A DNA stretch of 64,000 bases from Streptomyces sp. NBC_00582 (GTDB lineage Bacteria > Actinomycetota > Actinomycetes > Streptomycetales > Streptomycetaceae). Made by a program: the position numbers and the translations under genes. This document shows positions 39,641 to 48,030 of this stretch, piece by piece. A model generated the notes under the pieces. That model searched no databases. It saw only the letters and a program-made list of their open reading frames with translations, and was not told the DNA's origin. Position 1 is the first letter of the stretch, and each line of letters begins with the position of its first letter. The DNA is taken from assembly GCF_036345155.1 (NCBI RefSeq), contig NZ_CP107772.1, forward strand, positions 2,356,001 to 2,420,000, written 5' to 3'.

Positions 39641-39676
39641 GTCCGAGCCGGACCGATCGAACGGAGCGCCCCCGAG

Positions 39677-40966
39677 ATGCTGGACATCACTGCCATCCGC
39701 GAGAATCCCCAACGCCTCCAACAGGCTCTGGCCAAGCGTGCCGTCCAGGTGGACCTTGAGGGATTCCTTGCCCTGGACGAGGAGTACCGCCGGGAGCGGA
39801 CGGCCTGCGAACAGCTGCGTGCCGAGCGGAGGAAAATCTCGGCCGAGATCGCCCGGGAGCAGCGCGCCGGCGGAGACATCGACGGCTTGCGGGCACAGGC
39901 GACGGCCGTGGTCGAGCGCCTTGCGGTGCTCGAACCGCGCGTGGCGGAACTGGAGCTTGCGTGCCGGGACTTCCTCACCGCGCTGCCCAACGTGCCCGAT
40001 GAGGATGTCGTAGCGGGCGGCAAGGAGAACAACGAAGTCGTCCGCACCATCGGAGCCAGGCCGACGCTCGGCGAGACGGCGAAGGACCATGTCGAGCTCG
40101 CGCAGACCTTGGGGCTCATCGACTACGAGCGCGGTACAAAGCTCGGCGGCAGCGGTTTCTGGGTCTACCGGGGCGATGGCGCGATGCTCGAATGGGCCCT
40201 TCTCAACTACTTCGTCGAGTCACACCGGCGCGACGGGTATGAGTTCGTCCTGCCGCCGCACATCCTGACCTACGAGGCCGGTTACACCGCCGGTCAGTTC
40301 CCGAAGTTCGCCGATGACGTCTTCGTACTCGAGCAGGGGGACACAGGACCACAGCGGTTCCTGCTGCCGACCTCGGAGACGGCACTGGTCAACCTGCACC
40401 GGGACGAGACGCTGCCGGAGGCCGAGCTCCCGAGGAAGTACTTCGCCTACTCCCCCTGCTACCGCAAGGAGATCGGCGGCTACCGCACGGCGGAACGCGG
40501 CACGCTGCGCGGCCACCAGTTCGACAAGGTCGAGATGTTCCAGTTCACGCGGCCCGACGACTCGGACGCCGCGCACGAGGACCTCCTGGCCCGGGCCGAA
40601 CAGCTGGTGACAGAGCTGGGCCTGCACTACAGGATCACCCGACTCGCGGCGCAGGACACCAGTGCCGCCATGGCGAAGACCTTCGACGTGGAGGTGTGGC
40701 TACCCAGCATCAACGCGTACGTCGAGGTCAGCTCGGTGTCGAACGCACGCGACTACCAGGCACGGCGCGGCAACATCCGCTACCGGCCGCGCCAGGGCAA
40801 GTCGGCCTTCGTCCACACGCTGAACGCATCGGGCCTGGCGACCAGCCGGCTGCTGCCGGCCATCCTCGAACAGCATCAGCAGCCGGACGGCACGGTCGTC
40901 GTGCCGGACGTACTACGCAAGTGGGTGATGCGGGACGTCCTGGCGGCGTCGAGGAGCAGCCTCTGA
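39677..40966 (+). CDS. serS: Seryl-tRNA synthetase (second, T-box-controlled copy)
   Basis: A 429-aa class II synthetase that charges tRNA-Ser. Seen: the N-terminal antiparallel coiled-coil arm (residues ~30-105), the serine-site segment PTSETAL in the place of the usual TAE motif, motif 2 SPCYRKEIGGYRTAERGTLR, FDKVEMFQF, EVSSVSNARDYQARR, and motif 3 NASGLATSRLLPAILEQ with its invariant Arg. The ATG at 39677 gives the standard MLDITAIRENP start. The accessory surroundings and T-box leader suggest a paralogue of a housekeeping SerRS expected elsewhere. Similar extra SerRS enzymes give self-resistance (albomycin) or supply seryl-tRNA to biosynthesis (valanimycin VlmL). Confidence 0.93.
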   Translation: MLDITAIRENPQRLQQALAKRAVQVDLEGFLALDEEYRRERTACEQLRAERRKISAEIAREQRAGGDIDGLRAQATAVVERLAVLEPRVAELELACRDFLTALPNVPDEDVVAGGKENNEVVRTIGARPTLGETAKDHVELAQTLGLIDYERGTKLGGSGFWVYRGDGAMLEWALLNYFVESHRRDGYEFVLPPHILTYEAGYTAGQFPKFADDVFVLEQGDTGPQRFLLPTSETALVNLHRDETLPEAELPRKYFAYSPCYRKEIGGYRTAERGTLRGHQFDKVEMFQFTRPDDSDAAHEDLLARAEQLVTELGLHYRITRLAAQDTSAAMAKTFDVEVWLPSINAYVEVSSVSNARDYQARRGNIRYRPRQGKSAFVHTLNASGLATSRLLPAILEQHQQPDGTVVVPDVLRKWVMRDVLAASRSSL

Positions 40967-40991
40967 TGTGCCTGTAGAGGTCATCACACTC

Positions 40992-41011
40992 AGCGTCCCT
41001 TCGTGGACGCT
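40992..41011 (+). terminator. Probable serS terminator
   Basis: AGCGTCC (40992-40998) pairs with GGACGCT (41005-41011) around a CTTCGT loop, 25 bp after the serS stop codon. Confidence 0.5.
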
Positions 41012-41205
41012 CGCGCCCCAAAAAGCGTGATCATCTGGCTTGTTCCAGACGCGCCTGGACGGGTAATGGCGCCGCCAGGATTGGTGGCAGCACACCAAGG
41101 GGAGGACCTCCCGGTCACCTTTCGCGATCACATGGACGAGAAGCGACGCCGGGTTCGCCCTTGCGGCTCGTCACAGGCCAAGGGCAAAGGTTGAGGGGAT
41201 GGCTG

Positions 41206-42012
41206 ATGCGGGAGTTCGCCACGCTGGGCAAGCGCAAGGCGGTGCTCGGCATGATCCACTTGCAGCCCCTGCCGGGCACGCCCTTCCACCAGGAGGGGAG
41301 CCTGTCACAGATCCTCGATACGGCCGTTCAGTCGGCCAGGGCGCTGTATGAGGGCGGGGCGGACGGGTGCCTGGTGCAGACTGTCGACCGCGTCTACACC
41401 ACCGCTGACAAGTCCGACCCGGCGCGCACGGCCGCGATGGCGCTGATCGTGCGGGCGATCGCGGATGCGACTGGGGAGGACTTCCAGGTCGGTGTGCAGC
41501 TGATGCGCAACGCGCTGCGGGCGTCGCTGGCGGTGGCGAAGGTGGCCGGCGGCAGCTACATCCGCGCGGGGGCCCTGGTCGGCGCGACGCTCAGCGCCAA
41601 CGGCCTGGTGCAGGCCGATCCACTGGCCGTCATGGAGTACCGGAAGAAGATCGGCGCTATGGGCGTCAAGGTGATCGCCGAGGTGGACTCGATGCACTTC
41701 CGCTGGTTCGGCGGCGACAAGACCACCGCGGAGGTCGCGCGGGCGGCGAAGTACGTCGGCGCGGACGCGGTGTCGCTGTGTCATCCCGACGACGACACAA
41801 CACTGGAGATAATCGCCGCCGTACGCCAGGCCGTGCCCGGGCTCCCGGTGTTTCTGGCCGGCCACACCAACCATGACAACGCCGCCCGGCTGCTGGCCGC
41901 CGCCGACGGAGCGTTCGTCGGCACCTGCCTGGAGAGCGGCGGCTGGGGCGGCACCATCGACGTCGAGAAGGTCAAAGCGTACGTCGGCATTGTCCGAACT
42001 CTGGATTCGTGA
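41206..42012 (+). CDS. BtpA/SgcQ-family TIM-barrel protein
   Basis: A 268-aa protein with the BtpA/SgcQ signature: VLGMIHLQPLPGTP at the N-terminus, EGGADGCLVQTVD, a GGSYIRAGALVG phosphate-site-like loop, DADAVSLCHPDD and FLAGHTNHDNAARLL near the C-terminus, in a TIM-barrel pattern. In E. coli sgcQ lies with sugar-transport genes; in cyanobacteria BtpA is linked to photosystem I, so the biochemical role is unsettled. GAGGGG stands upstream of the ATG at 41206. It is followed at once by a SIS-domain gene, which suggests joint action on a phosphosugar or nucleoside-derived sugar. Confidence 0.85.
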   Translation: MREFATLGKRKAVLGMIHLQPLPGTPFHQEGSLSQILDTAVQSARALYEGGADGCLVQTVDRVYTTADKSDPARTAAMALIVRAIADATGEDFQVGVQLMRNALRASLAVAKVAGGSYIRAGALVGATLSANGLVQADPLAVMEYRKKIGAMGVKVIAEVDSMHFRWFGGDKTTAEVARAAKYVGADAVSLCHPDDDTTLEIIAAVRQAVPGLPVFLAGHTNHDNAARLLAAADGAFVGTCLESGGWGGTIDVEKVKAYVGIVRTLDS

Positions 42013-42038
42013 CCGCACGCCCGCAGAGGGAGGCACGC

Positions 42039-43112
42039 ATGGAACCGCTCGACCCCGAAGTGATGATTCGGCAGGTCGCACAGCTGCCGGCCGACCTGCG
42101 CGAGCGGACACCGCTCTTCGACGAGCGCGTCCACGCACTGTTGCCGACTTCCAACTGGGCACGGATCGATCACGTGTTCCTCACCGGAGACGGCGACTCC
42201 TACCACGCCTCCTGCGCTGCCGAGATGGCCTTCGAGACCCTTGCCGGAATCCCCTGCGAACCGATCAGCGCCCACCGTTTCCTGCACTACGGCCCCCTGC
42301 CCACGGCCGCTCCCGTCGGCCCGGGCCGCCAAGTGCTGCTCATCGCCACGTCCGCCTCCGGCACGACCAAAGCGGTCGTCGAGGCCATCGAGCACGCCAC
42401 AAAGCACGGAGCACTCACCGTCGCGATCACCGGCACACCGGACAGCCCCGTCACCCAGGTGGCCGACCATGCCCTCATCGTCGACCTGTCGAACCCGGAG
42501 CGCTCTCCCGGCATCCGCACCTACCAGGCCAGCCTGCTCGGCATGCTGCTCACCGCCCTCCGCCTTGCCGAAACCCGCACCCCTGCCTGTCCTACGGACC
42601 GGCTGCGCGAGGAATTGACGGGGCTCGCCGACACGGTCGAGGCCACTGCCCACGCGGTCCGGGACCGCTGCCGCCAGGTGACGGGGGAGATCGCCGACGC
42701 TCCCGTAGTGACCATCGTCGGCAGCGGGCCCGGATACGGCACCGCCTTGTTCGCCGCTGCCAAGATCATCGAAGCGTCGGGCGTCTACGCGGCGGGGCAG
42801 GACCTGGAGGAGTGGAGCCACGTCGAACGCTTCGCCTATCCCATCGACAACCCCGTCGTCGTCATCGCTCCGCCCGGCCGCTCTCTGCCCCGGGCCGCCG
42901 CGCTCGCCGCCCAGGCCCACCGACTCGGCCGACGTGTCATCGCGGTCACCGCCAGAGATGACACCGCGGCGTTCCGCCACGTCCATACGGTGCTGCCCGT
43001 GCACGGCACGACGCGGGAGGAGTTCTCGCCCCTGCTGTATCACGTCTTCGCCGACTACACCGCCTGCTACCTCGCCCAACACCTCACGCGCTCGCCGTTC
43101 CAGGCCGGCTGA
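42039..43112 (+). CDS. Two-SIS-domain phosphosugar isomerase/binding protein
   Basis: A 357-aa protein with two tandem SIS domains like the isomerase half of GlmS or AgaS. SIS 1 has FLTGDGDSYHASCAAEMAFE and the phosphate loop IATSASGTTKAV (Ser/Thr-rich). SIS 2 has VGSGPGYGTALFAAAKI and the ECxEW-like DLEEWSHVERF. There is no glutaminase domain, so it may act as an isomerase, deaminase or sugar-phosphate sensor. GGGAGG at 42028-42033 points to the ATG at 42039; a GTG at 42009 that overlaps the BtpA stop is the alternative. It forms a two-gene operon with the BtpA-like gene. Confidence 0.87.
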   Translation: MEPLDPEVMIRQVAQLPADLRERTPLFDERVHALLPTSNWARIDHVFLTGDGDSYHASCAAEMAFETLAGIPCEPISAHRFLHYGPLPTAAPVGPGRQVLLIATSASGTTKAVVEAIEHATKHGALTVAITGTPDSPVTQVADHALIVDLSNPERSPGIRTYQASLLGMLLTALRLAETRTPACPTDRLREELTGLADTVEATAHAVRDRCRQVTGEIADAPVVTIVGSGPGYGTALFAAAKIIEASGVYAAGQDLEEWSHVERFAYPIDNPVVVIAPPGRSLPRAAALAAQAHRLGRRVIAVTARDDTAAFRHVHTVLPVHGTTREEFSPLLYHVFADYTACYLAQHLTRSPFQAG

Positions 43113-43239
43113 CTCTGCCCCACCGCACGGGAGTGTCAGGGCCGCCTGACACCGTGCCTTCATGATGATCGCGACCAGCGAGCGGCAGCTTCCTGCTCGT
43201 TGTGCAGGAGCAGGTGCTCGCCGACTGGGCAAAGTCGAC

Positions 43240-43264
43240 GCATTCCGGCTGCTGGCCGGAATGC
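43240..43264. terminator. Perfect 10-bp hairpin downstream of the SIS gene
   Basis: GCATTCCGGC (43240-43249) and GCCGGAATGC (43255-43264) pair across a TGCTG loop. It probably ends the BtpA/SIS transcript. The rest of the 334-bp spacer 43113-43446 has no supported gene. Confidence 0.55.
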
Positions 43265-43446
43265 TCCGGCGGAGAACTCTGATCAGCACAGACGCCGGGG
43301 CCTCCCCCGCCCAAACCAGGGGAAGGCAACCAGTGCAGCATCTCGTCCCCCCTGACGGCACGCCCTCGCCGAGCAGTCCCGTGCGAGGGGCCACAGAAGG
43401 GCCGCGCGCCCGTGGCATAACTCGCTTGACTGCCACACTGGACGGC

Positions 43447-43908
43447 GTGACCACCCTCCTGCGCCAGGCCGCCCGTGTCATCCTCCTCGACCAAGAGCAG
43501 CGAGTGATGCTGCTCCGCTACGACGAGAACCAAGGATTCTGGGCCACCCCCGGTGGCTCCTTGGAACCGGGCGAGGACTACCCCACCGCCGCCCTGCGCG
43601 AGCTGCGGGAGGAACTTGGCCTCGAAGACGTCGAACTCGGCCCGCAGCTCGCCGAGCGCAGCAAGCACCACCACGTCAGCGGACAACCCGTCCGTCAAGT
43701 CGAGAGGTACTACCTCGCCAGAGTCGACGCCGACGACGTCGACCCGGCGAGCGCCACTCAACCTGACGAAATCCGCGAACGACGCTGGTGGGCCCTCACC
43801 GAGCTGCACGCCACGGCCGAGACGGTCTACCCGATCGGCCTCGACGACCTGGTCGCCAGCGTCCTCGAACACGGTGGCCCCGTGTGCCCCGTCGTCCTAA
43901 CCGGGTGA
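43447..43908 (+). CDS. Nudix hydrolase
   Basis: A 153-aa Nudix protein. The Nudix box GX5EX7REUXEEXGU is complete, starting at GGSLEPGED and ending REELGLE (residues ~37-59), so it should bind magnesium and hydrolyse a nucleoside-diphosphate-linked substrate. The rest of the domain (VILLDQEQRVMLLRYDEN, WWALTELH) is typical of short MutT/ADP-ribose-type enzymes, but the substrate cannot be read from the sequence. The GTG at 43447 is chosen because the preceding in-frame sequence is low-complexity and unconserved. Confidence 0.88.
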   Translation: MTTLLRQAARVILLDQEQRVMLLRYDENQGFWATPGGSLEPGEDYPTAALRELREELGLEDVELGPQLAERSKHHHVSGQPVRQVERYYLARVDADDVDPASATQPDEIRERRWWALTELHATAETVYPIGLDDLVASVLEHGGPVCPVVLTG

Positions 43909-43911
43909 CCG

Positions 43912-43933
43912 TTCCCCGCCTGGTGCGGGGGAA
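43912..43933 (+). terminator. Terminator-like hairpin after the Nudix gene
   Basis: CCCCGC and GCGGGG pair around CTGGT, followed by GAAAA, directly after the Nudix stop codon at 43908. Confidence 0.5.
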
Positions 43934-44097
43934 AAGCCTCCAGGCATGAGAGGCCGGGTCCAACCTGCCGTGCACCGCCGTGGCCTGCGGCGTCGACGGC
44001 GTACTACGGCCATGCGGGCGCGAGTTCGTGCCCTGTCGGCGTCGCCCTTTTACGGATTGGGTCTTGTCGAGGCCCTGGGTCGGGCCGACGGCGTCTA

Positions 44098-44769
44098 TCA
44101 GGTCGTGCTAATGACAAAGTTGATCGCGGAGGACACCTCGTCAGCAACTTGGGTGGGCTGGTAGGAGTCCTGGAGCCACGGCCTGCCGGCCGACACCCAC
44201 ACGCTTCGAAGACCGAGCGCGTTCGCGCCCGCGATGTCGGCATGCGGTGAATCGCCGATGATCCAGGCGCCGGAGAGGGGAACTCCGACGGCTTCGGCCG
44301 CCGCCTGAAAGATCTCCGGGCCCGGCTTCCTATGACCGACGTGTTCGGAGATCACCCAGCCCTGGACCAGCCGGTCGAGCCCGGTTTTGCGGATCTTCGT
44401 TTCCTGCTGCACCGTGCGGCCGTTGGTGACGATCACGCAGGTCCAGCCGTCGGTGAGCGCCTTGGTGAGCGCCTCGCGGGTGGTCTCGGCCAGCACTACG
44501 CGATCAGCGGCACCATGGTCGAGAAGAGTCCGGATAGCAGTTTCAGGAAGCGCCTGCCCATAGCGGTCCGCCATGGCCTCAGCGACAGCCAGTTTGGGTG
44601 TGTAGCCGCTCGCATCGAGGGTCATCAGCCATTCGATGTCGGTCGCAGGCAGTGCATGCTCGGCCAGGAGCGCGGTCGCTGCGGCCTGGAATGCGGCGTC
44701 GCGATCTACCAAAGTGTTGTCGAGATCCAGCATCAGCAACGGCATGACCGTCAGTTGATCACGAGCCAT
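44098..44769 (-). CDS. HAD-superfamily phosphatase
   Basis: A 223-aa HAD hydrolase. Motif I is LDLDNTLVD, with nucleophile and acid Asp near residue 15. Motif II is VIVTNG, motif III the Lys in HRKPGPEIF, and motif IV IGDSPHADIAGA. A helical cap lies between motifs I and II, as in the phosphoglycolate phosphatase/YjjG type, which often clean up phosphosugars or damaged nucleotides. The start is uncertain: GGAGG is only 2 nt before the ATG at 44769, and ATG 44745 is also possible. It is divergent from the Ham1-like gene. Confidence 0.87.
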   Translation of the reverse strand: MARDQLTVMPLLMLDLDNTLVDRDAAFQAAATALLAEHALPATDIEWLMTLDASGYTPKLAVAEAMADRYGQALPETAIRTLLDHGAADRVVLAETTREALTKALTDGWTCVIVTNGRTVQQETKIRKTGLDRLVQGWVISEHVGHRKPGPEIFQAAAEAVGVPLSGAWIIGDSPHADIAGANALGLRSVWVSAGRPWLQDSYQPTQVADEVSSAINFVISTT

Positions 44770-44958
44770 GGCCTCCGGGCAGGTGGTTTCCGGGCAGCGA
44801 CGGCGTGATCTCACGATGGATCAAGAAGCCTGGCAGATCAATCCGTCATGCAAGAGAATCGATCCACCTACAACCCCATACGTGCTGGGCTGGGGGCCGG
44901 CCATCGGCTGCTGCCTGAGAAGACGTGAAGGGCTCGTGCGGGAAAGGATTCTTCTTAC

Positions 44959-45552
44959 ATGCCAGGCATCCGGATCGCGATGTGTACCGGGAACAACGGC
45001 AAGTTCCGTACGGCTCAAGAACATCTGGCGCCTTTGGGTATCGAGGTCGAACAGGTCGTGTTAGAGCTGGATGAGATCCAGACGACATCGGTCTCGGAGA
45101 TCGCGCAGCACAAGGCTCGTCAAGCGTTCGCGATTCTCAGGCGACCACTCTTTGTCGAGGACTCAGGCTTCTGCATCGAAGAGTTCGGCGGCTGGCCGGG
45201 GCCCATGGTCAAGCAAGCCCTCGAAGCCTTCGGACCGGTTGGGCTTACACATCTCGCAGACCTTACGGAGAACCGGACATGCCGGTTCGCGAGTGCCGCC
45301 GTCTACGTCGATGAGCAGGGTGATCTCCACACCTTCGCGGACGACTCCCGGAAGCCGGGCTCCATCGCCGCTACCCCGGATCGCGGCCACGGACCACGGT
45401 CTTGGTCGGACCTTTGGTCGATCTTCGTTCCAGAGGGCACCACAGCGACCCTCGCGGCGCTGCCCCCTGCCGAGCAGGAGCAAGTGTTTGCCGAGTGGGC
45501 GAAGTGTTCGGTCGTCGCCGCCCTGGGACAATGGCTTGCCCAGTCCCATTGA
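44959..45552 (+). CDS. Ham1/RdgB-like non-canonical purine NTP pyrophosphatase
   Basis: A 197-aa ITPase-fold protein. The substrate-binding CTGNNGKFRTAQ is at the N-terminus. The magnesium and base-recognition loop FVEDSGFCIEEFGGWPGPMVK-type sequence is near residues 66-85, and RFASAAVYVDE follows. Family enzymes hydrolyse ITP, dITP or XTP to keep damaged purines out of nucleic acids. The usual C-terminal SHR motif is absent or changed (SRKPGS occupies the area), so specificity may differ. AAAGGA lies 11 nt before the ATG. Codon 35 (45061-45063) is TTA, so expression may depend on the bldA leucyl-tRNA. Confidence 0.87.
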   Translation: MPGIRIAMCTGNNGKFRTAQEHLAPLGIEVEQVVLELDEIQTTSVSEIAQHKARQAFAILRRPLFVEDSGFCIEEFGGWPGPMVKQALEAFGPVGLTHLADLTENRTCRFASAAVYVDEQGDLHTFADDSRKPGSIAATPDRGHGPRSWSDLWSIFVPEGTTATLAALPPAEQEQVFAEWAKCSVVAALGQWLAQSH

Positions 45553-46138
45553 CGCTGCGGCGGTGATCACCTCAGAGGAGAGGAAGACAGGCGCCCGTGG
45601 TTCAGGATGGTCGATCGTCCATCACTGGGATGGTGCTGGCTCCATGGCACCTCTGGACAGTGCGGCGGAGTAGAGGACAAGGTGCGCACACTCGCGCTCA
45701 GCAGCCGCCGAGGCCACGTCAGCCGTGACGGTCACCTCCATGGACTTGACCCGTTCTTGCTAGCGTCAGGGAACGGCACGCAAGGAGCTTTATGACAACA
45801 CCATCATCCACAGTCGCCCCTGTCGATTTACGTGTTCAGCCAGTTGATGAAGCCCTCGTACGCGTGGAGCGTGCTCTTGGCGTGCGTGTGGCCCCGGAGA
45901 CGGTGGTACGAAAGCGCCGAACGGTTGGTGCGCGGACGGACCGCAACACCTGGGTGCGGATCGAGCGACGCCCGCTCGAAAAGGTCACGGGGCAGGGCTG
46001 GAACGGCACGGAGTGTGCCGCACTTCTGGACGGTGTCGCGAAGCCTGCTTGGCTCCAGGGCCTGTCGTGGAGCGACCCGGCAGGAGCGGCGATGTGGCGA
46101 GCCGATGAAGTTTCCCCGTGATCTTGGACACGTTTCCG

Positions 46139-47044
46139 TCACGCGGCGAGAGCGTGGTCTGGTTTCGTTCCTTGGTGGCGCTGGCGGGTCTCGTGGGGTG
46201 TGAGGTAGCCCCACTCGGGGTGCCTGCGCAGGCGCCTGCGGTTGTAGTAGGTCTCGATGAACGTGAAGATGTCGGCTCGTGCGCTGGCCCGGTCGTCCCA
46301 GATGCGTGTGCCGATCTCCTCTTTCAGCACGGCGAAAAAGCTTTCCGCGGCGGCGTTGTCGAAGCAGATCCCGGTCCTGCCCATGCTCTGCCGTAGCCCC
46401 AACTTGCCGAGCCTGTCTCGGAATTGCGTGGAGGTGTACTCCGATCCGCGGTCGGTGTGGATGATGCAGCCGTCTTCCAGGTGGCCCAGGCCGGCGGCCA
46501 TGTCCAGGGCGTCGACGACCAGGCCGGCGCGGTGGTGGTCGGCCATCGAGTAGCCGATCACCTCGCGGGTCGCCAGATCGAGCCAGGTCGCCAAGTAGAG
46601 CCAGCCCTCGGCGGTGGGGACGTAGGTGATGTCGCCGACCACACGCAGGCCGGGGGCCGGGGCGGTGAAGTCACGCCCGATCAGGTCCGGCGCCGGCGCG
46701 GCCTTGCGGTCGGCGCGGGTGAGGCTGCGACGCCCGGTGCGACGGCTGTGACCGGCGATGCCGTGTTCGCGCATGAGCCGCTCGACGCGCTTGCGGTTCA
46801 CCAGGCGGCCACGGCGGCGCAGTTCCGCGGTGACGCGCGGAACGCCGTACGTCTTCCTCGATGCGACATGGATGACGGTGATCTCGTGGACCAGGGCGAG
46901 GTCATCACGCTCGCGCACCAAGCGGGCCTGCTCCCCGGCTTCCCAGGCGTAGTACGAGGAACGGGCCACGCCGAGGACGGCACACAGCAGGACAACGGTG
47001 AAATGGGCCTTCTCCGCACGGATGAACCGGTATATCTCGCTCAC
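46139..47044 (-). CDS. IS3-family transposase OrfB, DDE catalytic subunit (copy A)
   Basis: A 301-aa protein with an N-terminal HTH_21-type region (YGVPRVTAELRRRG, VNRKRVERLMREHGI) and an rve integrase core. The catalytic triad is Asp in VVGDITYVP, Asp in IHTDRGSEYTS and Glu in NAAAESFFAVLKEE, with 35 residues between the last two as in DD(35)E enzymes. The C-terminal ETYYNRRRLRRHPEWGYLTP is typical. The protein is identical to that of copy B, so the two insertions share a recent source. Confidence 0.93.
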   Translation of the reverse strand: MSEIYRFIRAEKAHFTVVLLCAVLGVARSSYYAWEAGEQARLVRERDDLALVHEITVIHVASRKTYGVPRVTAELRRRGRLVNRKRVERLMREHGIAGHSRRTGRRSLTRADRKAAPAPDLIGRDFTAPAPGLRVVGDITYVPTAEGWLYLATWLDLATREVIGYSMADHHRAGLVVDALDMAAGLGHLEDGCIIHTDRGSEYTSTQFRDRLGKLGLRQSMGRTGICFDNAAAESFFAVLKEEIGTRIWDDRASARADIFTFIETYYNRRRLRRHPEWGYLTPHETRQRHQGTKPDHALAA

Positions 47045-47358
47045 CGGTCGCTCTCCTTCGCGAAGAAGGCCGTCGCTTTTTTCAGTATCTCGATCGTCTT
47101 GGCCTGATCGGCGGCGAGCTTGCGCAGCCGCTTGAGCTCCTCCCGCTCGGCCGCATCCAGCCCGCTACCGGCGGCCACCGGCGCCCCCGCGGCGGCCTGC
47201 CCGGCACCGTTCGCCTTCTTCACCCAGCCCCGCAGACTCTCCGAGCTGACGCCCAGTTCCCGGGCGACCTCGGTCACCGTCCGGCCCGAGGACGCCACGA
47301 GCGCGATTGCGTCCCGCTTGAACTCCTCCGAGTACCGCTTCGTGTACTTGCTTCCCAC
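47041..47358 (-). CDS. IS3-family transposase OrfA (copy A)
   Basis: A 105-aa DNA-binding protein that recognises the insertion-sequence ends. It has an N-terminal helix-turn-helix (SEEFKRDAIALVASSGRTV, then ELGVSSESLRGWV) and a C-terminal leucine-zipper-like coiled coil (ELKRLRKLAADQAKTIEIL). The A6 run encoding Lys-Lys near its end, followed by an orfB frame shifted by -1, fits the programmed frameshift that makes the OrfAB transposase in this family. Its TGA overlaps the GTG of orfB. Confidence 0.9.
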   Translation of the reverse strand: MGSKYTKRYSEEFKRDAIALVASSGRTVTEVARELGVSSESLRGWVKKANGAGQAAAGAPVAAGSGLDAAEREELKRLRKLAADQAKTIEILKKATAFFAKESDR

Positions 47359-48030
47359 CTGGCACTGCTTCCTCTGGGCTCACACAGCCCAGTGTCCAGG
47401 TATCCACGATCAAGGGGAAGCTTCACCGACGAGACCGAGCTGCTGCCCGGAGAACCGGTGGATCCGAATTCCGTGTTGGCGCTTCCAGATGAGTGGTGGG
47501 AGGCGCTAAACGCCTCGCTGGATGCCCTGACCGCCCACCACACAACGCGCATTGCGACACCGGACACCGTTGTGATCACTCAGGTCGGAGTCACTGAGGC
47601 GATCAAAGCAACGTTCCGCGAGGTCTCCGATACGACGATCAGGGAGTGGTCTCCGGCGCACGCGGACCTGAACTGGGCGAACGTGACTGCGTCGCGGTTC
47701 TGCTTGTTCGACTGGGAGGACTGGGGGATGGCTCCCCGGGGCCTGGATGCGGCATGGCTGTGGGGGAACTCCCTCGCCTACCCAGAAGTGGCTGAGCGTG
47801 TACGGCGTGAGCGAAGCCAGGATCTGGAGAGCCGGGACGGCAAGCTCATGTCGCTGTTCTTCTGCACGAATATCCTCGGCCCCCATGCCCATCCGGACGA
47901 CCCCCGGCGGGGCCTTGCCCAGAGTGAGACGAAGCGCATCGTGGCAGAGCTGCAGGCGGGCTAACGAAACGCCCTGGGATCTGTTGCACAGTGGCCAGTT
48001 GAGGTTCGTGGTCTGTGCTTCTATTCCAGG

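Larger units (their letters stand above)
46106..47425 (-). mobile_element. IS3-family insertion sequence, copy A (1320 bp)
   Basis: Terminal repeats TGAAGCTTCCCC and TGAAGTTTCCCC end in the TG...CA dinucleotides typical of IS3 elements. The flanks carry a 4-bp direct duplication, CCGA (46102-46105 and 47426-47429). Two overlapping genes, orfA and orfB, lie on the minus strand. It is nearly identical to copy B at 48551-49869 but keeps a 6-base A run in orfA (T6 on the + strand, 47077-47082), so it is the copy likely to be active. Confidence 0.93.
45792..47964 (+). pseudogene. Phosphotransferase gene split by an IS3-family insertion
   Basis: Two halves (45792-46105 and 47430-47964) join in frame when the insertion sequence and one copy of its CCGA target duplication are removed, giving ~283 aa. 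The 3' half holds the APH-like catalytic loop HADLNWANV and metal-binding FDWEDWG motifs; the 5' half is the N-lobe. The original function was probably small-molecule phosphorylation. AAGGAG precedes the ATG. Codon 13 (45828-45830) is TTA. Splitting removes catalytic residues from the translated N-terminal piece, so the gene is inactive unless the element excises precisely. Confidence 0.85.

Noticed and set aside
43911..43935. CRISPR-repeat-like GTTCCCCGCC...GCGGGG element
   Set aside because: Only one copy, no spacers or repeats and no cas genes; it works as a terminator after the Nudix gene.
43946..44164. 72-codon + strand frame after the Nudix gene
   Set aside because: It overlaps the end of the HAD gene on the other strand, is Arg-rich without motifs and has no ribosome-binding site.
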